Part shown: piece by piece, positions 18,429 through 27,614 of the stretch
Layout of the letters: each line of letters starts with the position of its first letter
Numbering within the stretch: position 1 is the first letter of the stretch
NCBI RefSeq assembly: GCF_004138485.1
Contig: NZ_RYEV01000004.1
Coordinates: 1,424,803 to 1,488,802 of the forward strand
Direction of reading: 5' to 3'
DNA length: 64,000 nt
Origin: Peristeroidobacter soli
GTDB taxonomy: Bacteria; Pseudomonadota; Gammaproteobacteria; Steroidobacterales; Steroidobacteraceae
Position numbers and translations under genes: made by a program
The notes under the pieces: model-generated
Seen by the model: the letters and a program-made list of their open reading frames with translations, nothing else
Databases searched by the model: none
Told to the model about the DNA's origin: nothing

Positions 18429-19373
18429 TCAATACGGCCCACCGCTGCTCCCGTTTGAATTCGGGTTCACATTCTTGATGCATGCGCAGGGACCGATGAG
18501 TGGCCCAAGCTTCTCTTTCGCAAGCTGTTGCATGATGCGGTAGCCCGCTCGGTTTGGATGCACACCGTCGTTGCCGAGCTCTGGCTTGAGCTCACCGGCG
18601 GCCCCAGCGAGCGCTGCATGATAGTCGATGTATTCCAATCGATTCTGGGCCGCGTACTCACGCAACCAGGTATTGAGCGCCCTGATTGCCGGCACAGGGT
18701 CGATCTGGGGGCGCCAGTTGAATGAGGCAGTGGGCGGAATGCTGCCTAGAACGACACGGATGCCATTGGCCCGCGCCAGCTCCACCATGGAAAGGATATT
18801 GTTCTTCACGTCCTGAGCCGTCGTTGGCCCGGTGTTGCCGGCAACGTCGTTGGTACCGGCCATGATGTGCACGACCGTTGGCTTGAGCGCAACGACATCG
18901 GCACGAAAGCGCACCAGCAGCTGCGGTGTCGTCTGCCCGCCGATGCCTCGATTGACCACACCCTGCTCGAAAAATTTGGGATCCGCGAGCAACCAGTTCT
19001 CGGTGATCGAATCTCCAATGAAAACCACGCGAGGCCGTTCACCGCTGGCCTGCAGAGCTTCGTTGGCCGCGCGGTAACGACACAAGCCCGCCCAGTCCTG
19101 GGCACCGAGCCGACGATTCGCCTCGACGAAGCGGCTGAAATCGGGATCCTTGATCAGCCGCTCGATGTCGGCAGGCTCGAGCCGGCGAGATTTCATGAAC
19201 AGATCCTCGAGCAGATCGCGTGCGCCAGCACTGAGAGGCGTGGCGGCAGGGCACGGCTGGTCGACGATACCCACCGGCGCCTTGGTCTGCTGAGGGTCCG
19301 CGCTCTGAGCCTGGACCAGCGGTGCCAGCAATAGCGCGGTCAGCACCGGCATCGACGACCACATCGGTTTCAT
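18429..19373 (-). CDS. Exported SGNH/GDSL-family esterase
   Basis: 314 residues from the ATG at 19373, which has GGGGAA a few bases upstream; the longer frame adds 18 unlikely residues. It has a signal peptide (1-22, ending LVQAQ). SGNH blocks: Ser122 in FIGDSITENW, Gly in NRGIGGQTT near 145, Asn175 in AGTND, and Asp269 and His272 in DGVHPN. It should cleave ester bonds of acylated sugars, lipids or glycan acetyl groups in the periplasm or outside. It is divergent from an HSL-type esterase, with a LacI-type operator (19424-19435) between them. The nearby sucrose phosphorylase locus shares this operator, so a sugar ester is the likely substrate class. Confidence 0.88.
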   Translation of the reverse strand: MKPMWSSMPVLTALLLAPLVQAQSADPQQTKAPVGIVDQPCPAATPLSAGARDLLEDLFMKSRRLEPADIERLIKDPDFSRFVEANRRLGAQDWAGLCRYRAANEALQASGERPRVVFIGDSITENWLLADPKFFEQGVVNRGIGGQTTPQLLVRFRADVVALKPTVVHIMAGTNDVAGNTGPTTAQDVKNNILSMVELARANGIRVVLGSIPPTASFNWRPQIDPVPAIRALNTWLREYAAQNRLEYIDYHAALAGAAGELKPELGNDGVHPNRAGYRIMQQLAKEKLGPLIGPCACIKNVNPNSNGSSGGPY

Positions 19374-19423
19374 CAGTTCCCCGTTTACTCTGACGCGCCC
19401 CGCGAGCGACATTAATCCCTTAT

Positions 19424-19435
19424 GCAAACGATTGC
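19424..19435. promoter_or_regulatory. LacI-type operator 1 (GDSL esterase / HSL esterase)
   Basis: GCAAACGATTGC, within TATGCAAACGATTGCTA, has the central CG and dyad symmetry of LacI/GalR operators. It lies 50 bases upstream of the GDSL start and 60 bases upstream of the HSL-esterase start. Near-identical copies occur at 25199 and 27565. Confidence 0.75.
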
Positions 19436-19494
19436 TACAACTTTGCAGACAGATCCGATACAGTGCTCCCGCTCAACGAATCCAGGGGGAGTTC

Positions 19495-20622
19495 ATGCGC
19501 ATCCATCGCCTCCGGCGTGGCAATCGTTGCCGCGCCATCCAGCTTCTGGCGCTCGCCGGGCTGTGCTTCGCCGTGTCGAATGCAAGCCTGGCCCAGACCG
19601 CCTCGACACCACCGGCGGTCGAAATCGACCAGGACGGCACTGTGCATGTTCCGTCGCACAGCGTACCGATGTCCGCGTTCCTGAGCCCAGCAGGCAAGGC
19701 GTACGTCACGGAGCATCTGCTGAACATGCAGAACCCCGCGATGCGCGGCGAAGAAAACGGCATTCCTGTGCTGCTGAAAGGCTATCTCGCGCGCCAGAAG
19801 GCGCTGTTCGAAGTCGAGCGCAAAGACATTTCACTAGGTGGCGTGCACGCCTACGAGTACCTGCCGAAGAGCGGCGTGTCCTCGCCCAATCGCAATCGGG
19901 TGCTCATCAACCTCCATGGTGGAGGATTCATGGGCTGCTGGCCGGCATGCGCGGAACTGGAATCCATCCCGGTCGCCGCAATGGGACGCATCCGGGTGGT
20001 GAGTCTCGATTACCGGCAAGGTCCTAAACATCGGTTTCCCGCCGCGAGCGAAGACGTCGCCTCTGCCTATCGCGAACTGCTCAAGAGCTATCGAGCCGAA
20101 GATATCGGGATCTATGGTTGTTCCGCCGGCGGCATGCTCACCGGCATGGCGGTGGCGTGGTTTCAGCAGCATTCGCTGCCTCGCCCGGGAGCGGTGGGAA
20201 TTCTTTGTGCGGGTATGACGCTCGCGCCAAACGGATTCGGCGGCGACGCCGCGTATACGAGCGCTGCGATTGGCGAGAGCCGCGTGCCGCCGCGCGCACC
20301 TCGCGGAGACACACCTGCAACTTCCGCCCTTCCCTACCTTGCCGGTGTATCGATCACCGATCCTTTGGCCGCCCCAGCCAGCTCGCCCGCGGTTCTCGCC
20401 AAATTTCCTCCCACGCTCATCGTCTCGGGTACGAGAGCTTTCGATCTGAGTTCCGCCGTGCACACGCACGCTCTGCTCGTGAAGCAAGGCGTCGAAACGG
20501 ACCTGCATGTCTGGGAGGGCATGTTTCACGGCTTCTTCTACAACGTCGACGTGCCCGAATCTCGCGACTGCTACGACGTCATCGTGAAGTTCTTCGACAA
20601 ACATCTGGGGCAGAAGACATGA
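19495..20622 (+). CDS. Exported alpha/beta hydrolase of the hormone-sensitive-lipase type
   Basis: 375 residues starting at 19495 with GGGGGAG just upstream. Signal peptide 1-34 (ending ASLAQ). HSL family features: oxyanion motif HGGG at 141-144, nucleophile Ser210 in GCSAGG, and probable acid Asp317 and His345 (MFHGFF). It should hydrolyse short-chain or aryl esters outside the cytoplasm. Its stop overlaps the next hydrolase start by 4 bases (ATGA), so the two are cotranslated. A LacI-type operator lies 60 bases upstream. Confidence 0.88.
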   Translation: MRIHRLRRGNRCRAIQLLALAGLCFAVSNASLAQTASTPPAVEIDQDGTVHVPSHSVPMSAFLSPAGKAYVTEHLLNMQNPAMRGEENGIPVLLKGYLARQKALFEVERKDISLGGVHAYEYLPKSGVSSPNRNRVLINLHGGGFMGCWPACAELESIPVAAMGRIRVVSLDYRQGPKHRFPAASEDVASAYRELLKSYRAEDIGIYGCSAGGMLTGMAVAWFQQHSLPRPGAVGILCAGMTLAPNGFGGDAAYTSAAIGESRVPPRAPRGDTPATSALPYLAGVSITDPLAAPASSPAVLAKFPPTLIVSGTRAFDLSSAVHTHALLVKQGVETDLHVWEGMFHGFFYNVDVPESRDCYDVIVKFFDKHLGQKT

Positions 20623-21605
20623 CTCGCCTCGACCGCCGCCAGCTGCTCACCGCAGGAGGCTCGCTGCTGCTGGCAGCAACTACAGCCCACTCGGCCGCCG
20701 CAACGACCAAACCCAGCGCTCCGCGCCGTCCCAGAATCCTGCCGCAGAGCTGGATCGATGCGCCGACCCTTCCGGTCTGGCCGGGCGACGCTCCCGGCGC
20801 ATCCGATTTCAAGCCCCAGCCATTGCCGCCGGACTCACCGCCGGTGTTCTTGCGTAATGTTCTGAAACCCGATCTTCACGTGTTTCGACCCGAGCGCGCC
20901 AATGGTCACGCCGTGCTCGTCATCCCCGGCGGCGCGTACTGGTTCGTATCGGTGGCCAACGAAGGTGCGGAGCTTGCAGAACGCTTGACTCCCATGGGAA
21001 TCACGGTCTTCGTGCTCACGTATCGCCTGCCTGGCGAAGGTTGGAAACATCGTGCCGACGTGCCGCTCCAGGATGCACAGCGGGCCATGCGTGTCATACG
21101 TTCCAACGCGTCGCGATTCGCGATCGACGCCGACAAGGTGAGCGTATTGGGCTTCTCGGCCGGCGGACATCTGGCCGCGACGCTCGCGACAAGCTACGCC
21201 GACCCAGCGTACGCCCGTGTCGATTCAGCAGATGAGCTGAGTGCGCAGCCACTCGCCGTCGCGCTGATCTATCCCGTGATCACGATGGACGCAAAGTGGA
21301 CTCATGAGATGTCACGCAAGCTGCTGCTCGGTGACCAACCCAGCGATGCCGAGATCCAGCGGCGTTCGGCGGAACGACACGTCAGCGCCGGCACACCGCC
21401 TGGCTTTGTCGTGCACGCATACGACGATGAAGCCGTCCCCGTCGAGAACAGCATCCGCTTCGTGGACGCGATGCGCGCCGCGAAGCGACCGGTCGAAGCG
21501 CATTTTCTGCAGCAGGGAGGCCATGCGTTCGGCGTCGGCATCCCCGGCACATCATCGGACGAATGGACGCCGACCTTTGCCAAATGGCTCGCCAGAACGG
21601 CGTGA
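20619..21605 (+). CDS. Exported alpha/beta hydrolase resembling feruloyl/acetyl-xylan esterases
   Basis: 328 residues with a Tat-like leader (MTRLDRRQLLTAGGSLLLAATTAHSAAA). It has the BD-FAE/Axe1-like pattern: IPGGAYWF oxyanion strand, nucleophile Ser180 in GFSAGGHLA, acid Asp270 (YDDEAVPVENS) and His302 (GGHAFG). Relatives remove acetyl or feruloyl groups from plant glycans and sugars. The open frame extends 500 bases upstream through the HSL gene but is not coding there; the ATGA overlap fixes the start. It belongs to the LacI-operator group. Confidence 0.87.
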   Translation: MTRLDRRQLLTAGGSLLLAATTAHSAAATTKPSAPRRPRILPQSWIDAPTLPVWPGDAPGASDFKPQPLPPDSPPVFLRNVLKPDLHVFRPERANGHAVLVIPGGAYWFVSVANEGAELAERLTPMGITVFVLTYRLPGEGWKHRADVPLQDAQRAMRVIRSNASRFAIDADKVSVLGFSAGGHLAATLATSYADPAYARVDSADELSAQPLAVALIYPVITMDAKWTHEMSRKLLLGDQPSDAEIQRRSAERHVSAGTPPGFVVHAYDDEAVPVENSIRFVDAMRAAKRPVEAHFLQQGGHAFGVGIPGTSSDEWTPTFAKWLARTA

Positions 21606-21606
21606 C

Positions 21607-21629
21607 GCCCCTGACCTGAGGTCAGGGGC
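21607..21629. terminator. Perfect hairpin between converging genes
   Basis: GCCCCTGACC and GGTCAGGGGC form a 10-bp stem with a 3-base loop between the esterase operon (plus) and the ceramidase-like gene (minus). The hairpin includes the stop codon of the latter. No T run follows in either direction, so it is a probable but not certain terminator. Confidence 0.6.
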
Positions 21630-22965
21630 TGGCGGTTTCGCCGATCAGGTCCAGCAAGCCGTCGACGATGGCGGTTTCGGCGCAGCCGGGCTTCAGTTTC
21701 GAAGACACGACCTCGAACGTGTTGTAGCCGAACGCCGCATCGTTGGGGATGTAACCCGACGGTGCCGCGCCATTGGTGAGCGTCGCCATCATCGTATGTT
21801 TCAGCGGCGATTCCGACTTCAAGCGCTGGGCGATGGTGTTGAAGACCTCTGCGTTGACGCCGGCGATCGCGATGTCCCCCAGCCTCACCAGGCTGAGCTG
21901 AATCGGAATCGGATCGGCGTCCACGTACGTGCCGGCAAATCCAGCGCGACCGGTATCCGTGCGCTTGCGCCCCGGACAGCTCACTGATTTCTGCGCGCCC
22001 GCAATCCGTGCCTCGGTCATCGGACGCTCTGCATTCGCGCGCATGACGTGCAGCACCTCTTCGCCGAGCATCTGCCCCATCGAGTTTGCCATCTGCCGCT
22101 GTTGTTTCATCAGCTTCGCAACTCGGGGGTCGCGCTTGTTCAGGCCCTGCCCTCCCGGTGGCATGGCATTACTGATGTCGATGCCGCGAGTCGCATGTTC
22201 CTTGATACGAATGTCCCGTAAATCGTAGGTCTGTTGAAAGTAGATCGGATTCTGATCCCCGGCCGCGCCCGTGGACCAGACCGCCACAGCTTGATCGTCG
22301 AGGGAGTCCTCGATGTATCGCGAGGCCGCGCCGGGAATGTCGCCGCTGATCTGATCGAGCTGTCCATTCAGCACGGCATGCACGGCGTAGTTGTAGTACA
22401 CCGCGATGGGGCGACCATCGAGCGCCTCGAAATCGAGGACCGCGACCGTCTTGTCGGAAACGCCTTCGTAGTTCGGCCCCTCCCACCACCGATGCGTCTT
22501 GGGATCGATGATGTTGCGGTTGACATTGATATAGGAAACACCCGTGCCGTAAGCGATGCGCGCGGGCTGCAGCCGGCCAGCTGCTTGCGAGATCGCCGCG
22601 ACGATACGCGGCGCTAACTCCCGTGCGATACCGAAGGGGACGCTGTGGGTATGAGTGGCGGTGAGCAGCACATGACTCGCAGGAATTCGAAGCTCACGCT
22701 CCGCCTGCTGACTGACCTGTGTATAGACATCCGTGGGTAGGCCGCCAGCATCGACTGTGACCAATGCGGCCCGAGTCGCTCCGTCATCGACCACGATGGC
22801 ACGAATGAAAATCGGATCGTTGATGCCCTCGTACCCTTTCGGTAGCGCTTTCTCACTGGGCGTGATGTCGGCTCGCGCCGCACCGACGCTCAGCGCCGCG
22901 CTGACTGGCGGCGAAGCGAGACAGCCAACCACCAAGCCAGCGACCACGAGCGATTGAAATGTCAT
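21622..22965 (-). CDS. Exported neutral/alkaline-ceramidase-like hydrolase
   Basis: 447 residues with a signal peptide (1-23, ending PPVSA). The N-terminal domain of the neutral ceramidase family is recognisable: GAARADITPSE at the mature start, LLTATHTHSVP (zinc ligands) and YYNYAVHAVLN with a further His. It is shorter than true bacterial ceramidases (about 650 residues) and lacks their C-terminal domain, as do many bacterial relatives of unknown amide or ester substrate. It follows a TonB receptor gene by 17 bases, so receptor and hydrolase form an operon. The context suggests a sugar conjugate rather than ceramide. Confidence 0.8.
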   Translation of the reverse strand: MTFQSLVVAGLVVGCLASPPVSAALSVGAARADITPSEKALPKGYEGINDPIFIRAIVVDDGATRAALVTVDAGGLPTDVYTQVSQQAERELRIPASHVLLTATHTHSVPFGIARELAPRIVAAISQAAGRLQPARIAYGTGVSYINVNRNIIDPKTHRWWEGPNYEGVSDKTVAVLDFEALDGRPIAVYYNYAVHAVLNGQLDQISGDIPGAASRYIEDSLDDQAVAVWSTGAAGDQNPIYFQQTYDLRDIRIKEHATRGIDISNAMPPGGQGLNKRDPRVAKLMKQQRQMANSMGQMLGEEVLHVMRANAERPMTEARIAGAQKSVSCPGRKRTDTGRAGFAGTYVDADPIPIQLSLVRLGDIAIAGVNAEVFNTIAQRLKSESPLKHTMMATLTNGAAPSGYIPNDAAFGYNTFEVVSSKLKPGCAETAIVDGLLDLIGETASP

Positions 22966-22982
22966 GCGAGCTCCTCGATCGG

Positions 22983-25082
22983 TTACTGGAAGTCCGCTCG
23001 AAACCGCAGACCGACCGTGCGAGGCGTCGGCCCCGCACCGGAGTCCCGCCCGGCGTTGCCGATAATCGAAGGTCCTCGCTCGTCGGTGAGATTGTCGCCA
23101 ATGAGCGCAACCTCGTACGCGCCCAAGCGCACGCCGAGCGTTGCGTTTATCAGGCTGTATGAGTCGGCATACTGCCCAATCGACTGCAAACGGTTGCCGA
23201 CCTGGCCATAGCCCACGTTGCCGAAGCCCTCCAGCGCGTCCGTGAAGCTGGTGCTGTAGGAAACATCGAGGCGCGAGGTGCGCTGGATCGAGTTGACCAT
23301 GCGCGAGCCCGGCCGGAACAACGGCAGCGCGGCTTGCACCGCCGGAGCGACTCGATCGAACTCCGATTTGTTGGCGTTACCGACCCAGCCGACGATGAGT
23401 CCCTCGAGCGGCGTGTGCCATTGGATCTCATAATCCAGCCCCTTCGAGGTCGCATCGCCGAAGTTCGAGAATCCGTTCACGCCGACGATGCCACCGGGAG
23501 TATTCGTCTGCAGGTTTTTGTACTCGGTCTGGTATAGATTCAAGCCGATCGAGAGATCGCGGCTCGGCAGGCGCCATTTCAGTCCGACTTCATAGTTCTT
23601 GGAAGTCTCCGGCTCGAGCGCGATGTCCGCTGGCACGCCCGCCAGCCGCAGCGACTCGGCTTGCACCTGCGATTGGACGATACCCGCCCGGAAGCCGGTG
23701 GACGCAGTGACGAACATGGTCAGATCGTCGGTCGGGAGCCAGGAAAGGTTCACACGCCAGGTGTCGACATCCTTGGTCGACTCCAACGAACTGGTCGCAT
23801 CCTCGAACGTGCGCTTGTCGTGATACGTGCGCAGTCCCAATAGCGGCACGAGCTTGCCATCGAACAGGTCGTAGCTGACTTCACCGAAGAACGCGTAGTT
23901 CTCCGTCAGGGTGTTGTTATCGGCATCGATGGAGACGCCGGGGCGTTCGAGCTGATTGTCCTGCGGTCCTTCACCGTCCTGGTAGGACGCACCAACGACC
24001 CAGTGCAGCGGTCCCGCGCCGGTCGAGTACGCGCGCAGCTCTTGAGCAAACATTTCAGGATAGAACTGACTCGAAAAGAAGCCCGACGGGGATTGCGGAA
24101 TGTTGATGCCGAAGTGACCTTTCAGATCGCTGGTGGCACTGGTGATCGAGAAGCTCTCGAAGTCGATGTTGGCGGTGAAGCTCCACAACTCGAAATTGCC
24201 GTCCGCAAAACTGTTCTGTCCAGCCGTATTCTGATAGTACGACCCCGAGACCGAAGCCAGATTTCCCGTGAACCCCTGCCTCGGACGAAACTTCCAGTAT
24301 TGACCGTGCAAGCTGATGTTGTCGGTGGGCTTGAACAGCGCGGCGACCCGGATGTCGTCATCGTTCACCTCGTTGACCCCCTTCCGATCCGGCGTGCCGT
24401 CGTAAAGCCCGTTGTACGCGTCCGCCCAGCCCGGGTTGTACGAGTGACCGCCGCTGATACGAACGGCAAGACGATCCTGGAGCAACGGGATCGAAACCGC
24501 GCCCGCAACGCCATAGTTCATGGAGTCGGCGCCCTCGGTCGATCCGACTTCGGCTTCACCGATGAACTTGAAATCGTTGAGGTCCGGATCGCGTGAGTGA
24601 AAGATGAAGACACCGCCGGAAGAGCCCTGGCCGTACAGCGTTCCTTGCGGACCGCGCAGCACTTCCACCCGCTCTATGTCGATGAATCGCACCGGCGGTG
24701 CGATACCAAAATTGGTGACGATGAACGGCACATCGTCGAGGTAGTAGCCGATCGGCGAATCGCCGTTGGCATTGCTGCCGCCGGCACCGCGCAGATTGTA
24801 GGACCGCGACGCGACCGACTGCCGCTGCCCTTCGAACGCGCCGGGGATGGCGGTCACCAGATCGTCGATGGTCGCGATGTTCCTTTCCTTCAGCGACTCA
24901 CCGTCGAAAGCCTGGATGGCCAGCGGCACCTCCTGCAACGATTGCGCCCCGGTCTTCGCCGCCGTGACCGTGACCTCTTCGAGTCCGGTACGCGACACAT
25001 TGGAACGTTCAGCGTTCTGCGCCAAGGCCAGATTGGACATGGTCGCAAGCATGCCCAGGCTCACCAATCTCACTCTATCCAC
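22983..25082 (-). CDS. TonB-dependent outer-membrane receptor
   Basis: 699 residues. Signal peptide (about 1-21, ending NLALAQ), a plug domain (about 35-155; LEEVTVTAAKTG near the start, VEVLRGPQGTLYGQGSSGGV at its end), then a 22-strand barrel ending GLRFRADFQ with the terminal aromatic residue. No STN signalling domain is present. It should import a large or scarce solute using TonB energy. It heads an operon with the ceramidase-like hydrolase and is divergent from fructokinase, with LacI-type operator 2 between them. The cargo is probably a sucrose-type conjugate, by context only. Confidence 0.92.
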   Translation of the reverse strand: MDRVRLVSLGMLATMSNLALAQNAERSNVSRTGLEEVTVTAAKTGAQSLQEVPLAIQAFDGESLKERNIATIDDLVTAIPGAFEGQRQSVASRSYNLRGAGGSNANGDSPIGYYLDDVPFIVTNFGIAPPVRFIDIERVEVLRGPQGTLYGQGSSGGVFIFHSRDPDLNDFKFIGEAEVGSTEGADSMNYGVAGAVSIPLLQDRLAVRISGGHSYNPGWADAYNGLYDGTPDRKGVNEVNDDDIRVAALFKPTDNISLHGQYWKFRPRQGFTGNLASVSGSYYQNTAGQNSFADGNFELWSFTANIDFESFSITSATSDLKGHFGINIPQSPSGFFSSQFYPEMFAQELRAYSTGAGPLHWVVGASYQDGEGPQDNQLERPGVSIDADNNTLTENYAFFGEVSYDLFDGKLVPLLGLRTYHDKRTFEDATSSLESTKDVDTWRVNLSWLPTDDLTMFVTASTGFRAGIVQSQVQAESLRLAGVPADIALEPETSKNYEVGLKWRLPSRDLSIGLNLYQTEYKNLQTNTPGGIVGVNGFSNFGDATSKGLDYEIQWHTPLEGLIVGWVGNANKSEFDRVAPAVQAALPLFRPGSRMVNSIQRTSRLDVSYSTSFTDALEGFGNVGYGQVGNRLQSIGQYADSYSLINATLGVRLGAYEVALIGDNLTDERGPSIIGNAGRDSGAGPTPRTVGLRFRADFQ

Positions 25083-25198
25083 GATGCGCCCCCTTCTCGT
25101 TCGTTATCGGCTCTTCTAATTTGCAATCGGCAGCTCGAGCGCCGCGACGCGCCGGCTCCATCGGTTGCGGATGACGATACCCCGACTTTCCCGGTAAT

Positions 25199-25210
25199 GC
25201 AATCGATTGC
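25199..25210. promoter_or_regulatory. LacI-type operator 2 (TonB receptor / fructokinase)
   Basis: GCAATCGATTGC is a perfect 12-bp palindrome with central CG, 33 bases upstream of the fructokinase start and 117 bases upstream of the receptor start. Confidence 0.75.
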
Positions 25211-25242
25211 GCAACCGATGCAGGCGAGCCTACAGTCAGGCC

Positions 25243-26091
25243 ATGAGTACAACGGTAGCGTGCATCGGCGAGTTGCTATGGGACATCCTGCCGGCGCACC
25301 GCGTGCTGGGCGGGGCGCCCGCCAATGTGGCCCATCATCTGTCGCGGCTGGGATGGGACTCACGGCTCATCACTCGCGTCGGCACCGACGAACGCGGCGA
25401 AGCTGCGCTCAGGACCTTGAACCAGCGCGGCGTACGGACGACGGACGTTCAAGTCGACCTGGCGCTCCCCACTGGCGCCGCCTATGTGAAGCTGGAAGGC
25501 GCGCAGGCACAGTACGAGTTCGAGACCCCTGCCGCATGGGATGCGATCGAGGCACCCGCTGCTCGCATGGATGCCGTGATATTCGGCTCGCTGGCTCAGC
25601 GTGACCCAAGATCCGCTGCAGCGATTCGCAAGCTGGTGCGCGAAGCCTCAATGTCGTTCTACGATGTGAATCTGCGAGCGCCATACACCAAACTCGACCT
25701 CGTCATCGAATCGCTGCAGCTTGCCACGGTGGTGAAGGTCAATGAAACCGAGATCGCCGCACTGGCATGTGAGCTTCGTCTGCCGATTCAGCCAGCGGAA
25801 TTCTCAGCTGCCATCGCTGGCATGTTTCCCGTACGGATGGTGTGTGTGTCGTTGGGAGCACGAGGCGCGGGCCTTTGGAGCGGTGGCCGATGGATCGAAC
25901 TGCCGGCTCCGCGTATCGCAGTTGTCGACACGATCGGTGCGGGCGACGCGTTCTTCGCGGGCCTGGTGGACGGCCTGTTGAGCGCGCGCTCGCTCGACGA
26001 CGCGCTGTCACGCGCCATCACATTGGGCAGTTTCGTCGCAACCCGCTCGGGAGGCACGCCCGACTATCAGGCGCAAGACCTGGCACTCTGA
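25243..26091 (+). CDS. PfkB-family carbohydrate kinase, probable fructokinase
   Basis: 282 residues starting at 25243; a longer frame from 25207 would run through the operator. Ribokinase fold: N-terminal CIGELLWDI and GGAPANVAHHLSRLG sugar-binding segment (GGAPAN is typical of fructokinases), and DTIGAGDAFFAG near the C-terminus with catalytic Asp235. It should phosphorylate the fructose released by sucrose phosphorylase. It converges with that gene, with only 4 bases between the two stops. Confidence 0.88.
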   Translation: MSTTVACIGELLWDILPAHRVLGGAPANVAHHLSRLGWDSRLITRVGTDERGEAALRTLNQRGVRTTDVQVDLALPTGAAYVKLEGAQAQYEFETPAAWDAIEAPAARMDAVIFGSLAQRDPRSAAAIRKLVREASMSFYDVNLRAPYTKLDLVIESLQLATVVKVNETEIAALACELRLPIQPAEFSAAIAGMFPVRMVCVSLGARGAGLWSGGRWIELPAPRIAVVDTIGAGDAFFAGLVDGLLSARSLDDALSRAITLGSFVATRSGGTPDYQAQDLAL

Positions 26092-26095
26092 GGAC

Positions 26096-27532
26096 TCAAG
26101 CCGACGGGGTGGCTCGAACCTCGAAGCGGCGGCGGCGCAAGTCCACGTCGAGCTCGAGCTTGTGCCGTTCGAGCGACCACTGCATCGACAGTACATGCGA
26201 GGGCGCATCGCGTAGCGTGAACGTACCCTGCATCGCCGGGTGATGATTGCGTAGCCGGATCAACTCGAACAGGCGCTGCGTCATCGGTTTCGCAAGCGCC
26301 TCCTGGATTTCTTCCGGCGAGAAATAGTGCCGGTTGATATCTCGCCCCACGCCCGTGCGCGCGAGCAGGTCCATGTCGTTCGTGCCTCCGAGCAGACCGA
26401 CATAGTAGATCTGAGGAATACCCGGCAAGAAAAGCTGGATGGCACGCGCCGCAAGATATGCCTCGACATCACGGCCACAAGCATCGAAGTAAGTGCAGTT
26501 CACCTGGTAGAGGTCGAGGTTGGATGCCGACTCGCCCGTCGCGAGCCGGCTCTGCCCACGGCTGTTTTCGTGAATGTAGTCCACCAGCTGCTCCAGCTCG
26601 CCTGGCGGCACCAGCCCCGGCCGACTGCCGGCGCTGCCGATATCGACGATGCCGATACCGTCGTGTGTATCCAGCACCGTGATGGAATTGTTCGGACGCA
26701 GCTGGATCCAGCGGGCCAGTGGGCCGGCATTCCCATGGCAGAACGCGTGCAGAATGAGTGGCGGCAATGCGAAGTCGTAGACCCAATCCACTTGTGCCGC
26801 GATGGCGAGCTGAGTCTCATAGTGCGAATGAATTTCGACCAGCACTTCCATGCCCCGCCGGCGCGCGTCATCGGTGAGCTCGCGAATGAAGGCAAAGGTC
26901 TCGGGCAGCATGAAGCAGCTCGTGCCACGCCGTTTGATGGCGTATCCCACCGCATCGAGGCGGATCGAACGCACGCCCGAGCGCTCGAAGCGCTCGAGGA
27001 TCGAGGCGAGATAAGCCTTCCCTGCCGCGCCCTCCACATCGATGTCGATCTGGTTGCGGGTGAATGTGGTCCACACCTCGCGGGTCTCCCCACTTGCCAG
27101 TGTTACCTCACTGAAGGGGTGTGCGGACTGTGTTCGGTAGATGAGATCGAGTTCGGCCTGCGTGGCGCCACCGGGAAACACGGCACCCGGCTTCAGGACC
27201 AGGCCGCTCCAGGGCGATGCATCTCCTCGCGCGATGAAGTCGAGAAACTGCGGCGACTCGCTCGAGATGTGATTCACGATCAGGTCTGCCATCACCTCGA
27301 CGCGCTCGCTCAACGCAGCGAGGTCGCTCCATGTGCCGAGTCGCGGATCGATCTTGGTATGATCCTTCGGATCGAAACCCGCATCGGCGCCGTCGATGGG
27401 ATCGAAGAACGGCAGCACATGGACGCCTCCGAACAAACCCGCCAACGGACCGTCGAGCAACGCCGAGAGCTGCGCGATGCCGCCACCCGAGAGTCGATCG
27501 ACATAACATACCAGTTGGGTTTGCGGCTTCAT
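26096..27532 (-). CDS. Sucrose phosphorylase (GH13)
   Basis: 478 residues. Converts sucrose and phosphate to glucose-1-phosphate and fructose in the cytoplasm (no signal peptide). The start at 27532 gives the family N-terminus MKPQTQLVCYVDRL; no strong ribosome site is visible. Catalytic residues are Asp193 (RLDAVGY, nucleophile), Glu233 (VEIHSHYE, acid/base) and Asp291 (DTHDGIG), each one position beyond the well-studied Bifidobacterium adolescentis enzyme. Some relatives act on sucrose-6-phosphate or glucosylglycerate, so the acceptor should be checked. It is divergent from the MFS carrier gene, with LacI-type operator 3 between them. Confidence 0.9.
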   Translation of the reverse strand: MKPQTQLVCYVDRLSGGGIAQLSALLDGPLAGLFGGVHVLPFFDPIDGADAGFDPKDHTKIDPRLGTWSDLAALSERVEVMADLIVNHISSESPQFLDFIARGDASPWSGLVLKPGAVFPGGATQAELDLIYRTQSAHPFSEVTLASGETREVWTTFTRNQIDIDVEGAAGKAYLASILERFERSGVRSIRLDAVGYAIKRRGTSCFMLPETFAFIRELTDDARRRGMEVLVEIHSHYETQLAIAAQVDWVYDFALPPLILHAFCHGNAGPLARWIQLRPNNSITVLDTHDGIGIVDIGSAGSRPGLVPPGELEQLVDYIHENSRGQSRLATGESASNLDLYQVNCTYFDACGRDVEAYLAARAIQLFLPGIPQIYYVGLLGGTNDMDLLARTGVGRDINRHYFSPEEIQEALAKPMTQRLFELIRLRNHHPAMQGTFTLRDAPSHVLSMQWSLERHKLELDVDLRRRRFEVRATPSA

Positions 27533-27564
27533 GGAGGAGCATGCTAGCGGTTTTGCAACAGTAT

Positions 27565-27576
27565 GCAAACGATTGT
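27565..27576. promoter_or_regulatory. LacI-type operator 3 (sucrose phosphorylase / MFS carrier)
   Basis: GCAAACGATTGT, within TATGCAAACGATTGTAA, differs by one base from operator 1. It lies 33 bases upstream of the sucrose phosphorylase start and 39 bases upstream of the carrier start. Confidence 0.75.
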
Positions 27577-27614
27577 AATCTGTGTAAAGTACGCCATCGC
27601 CGCTAGTGGACACC

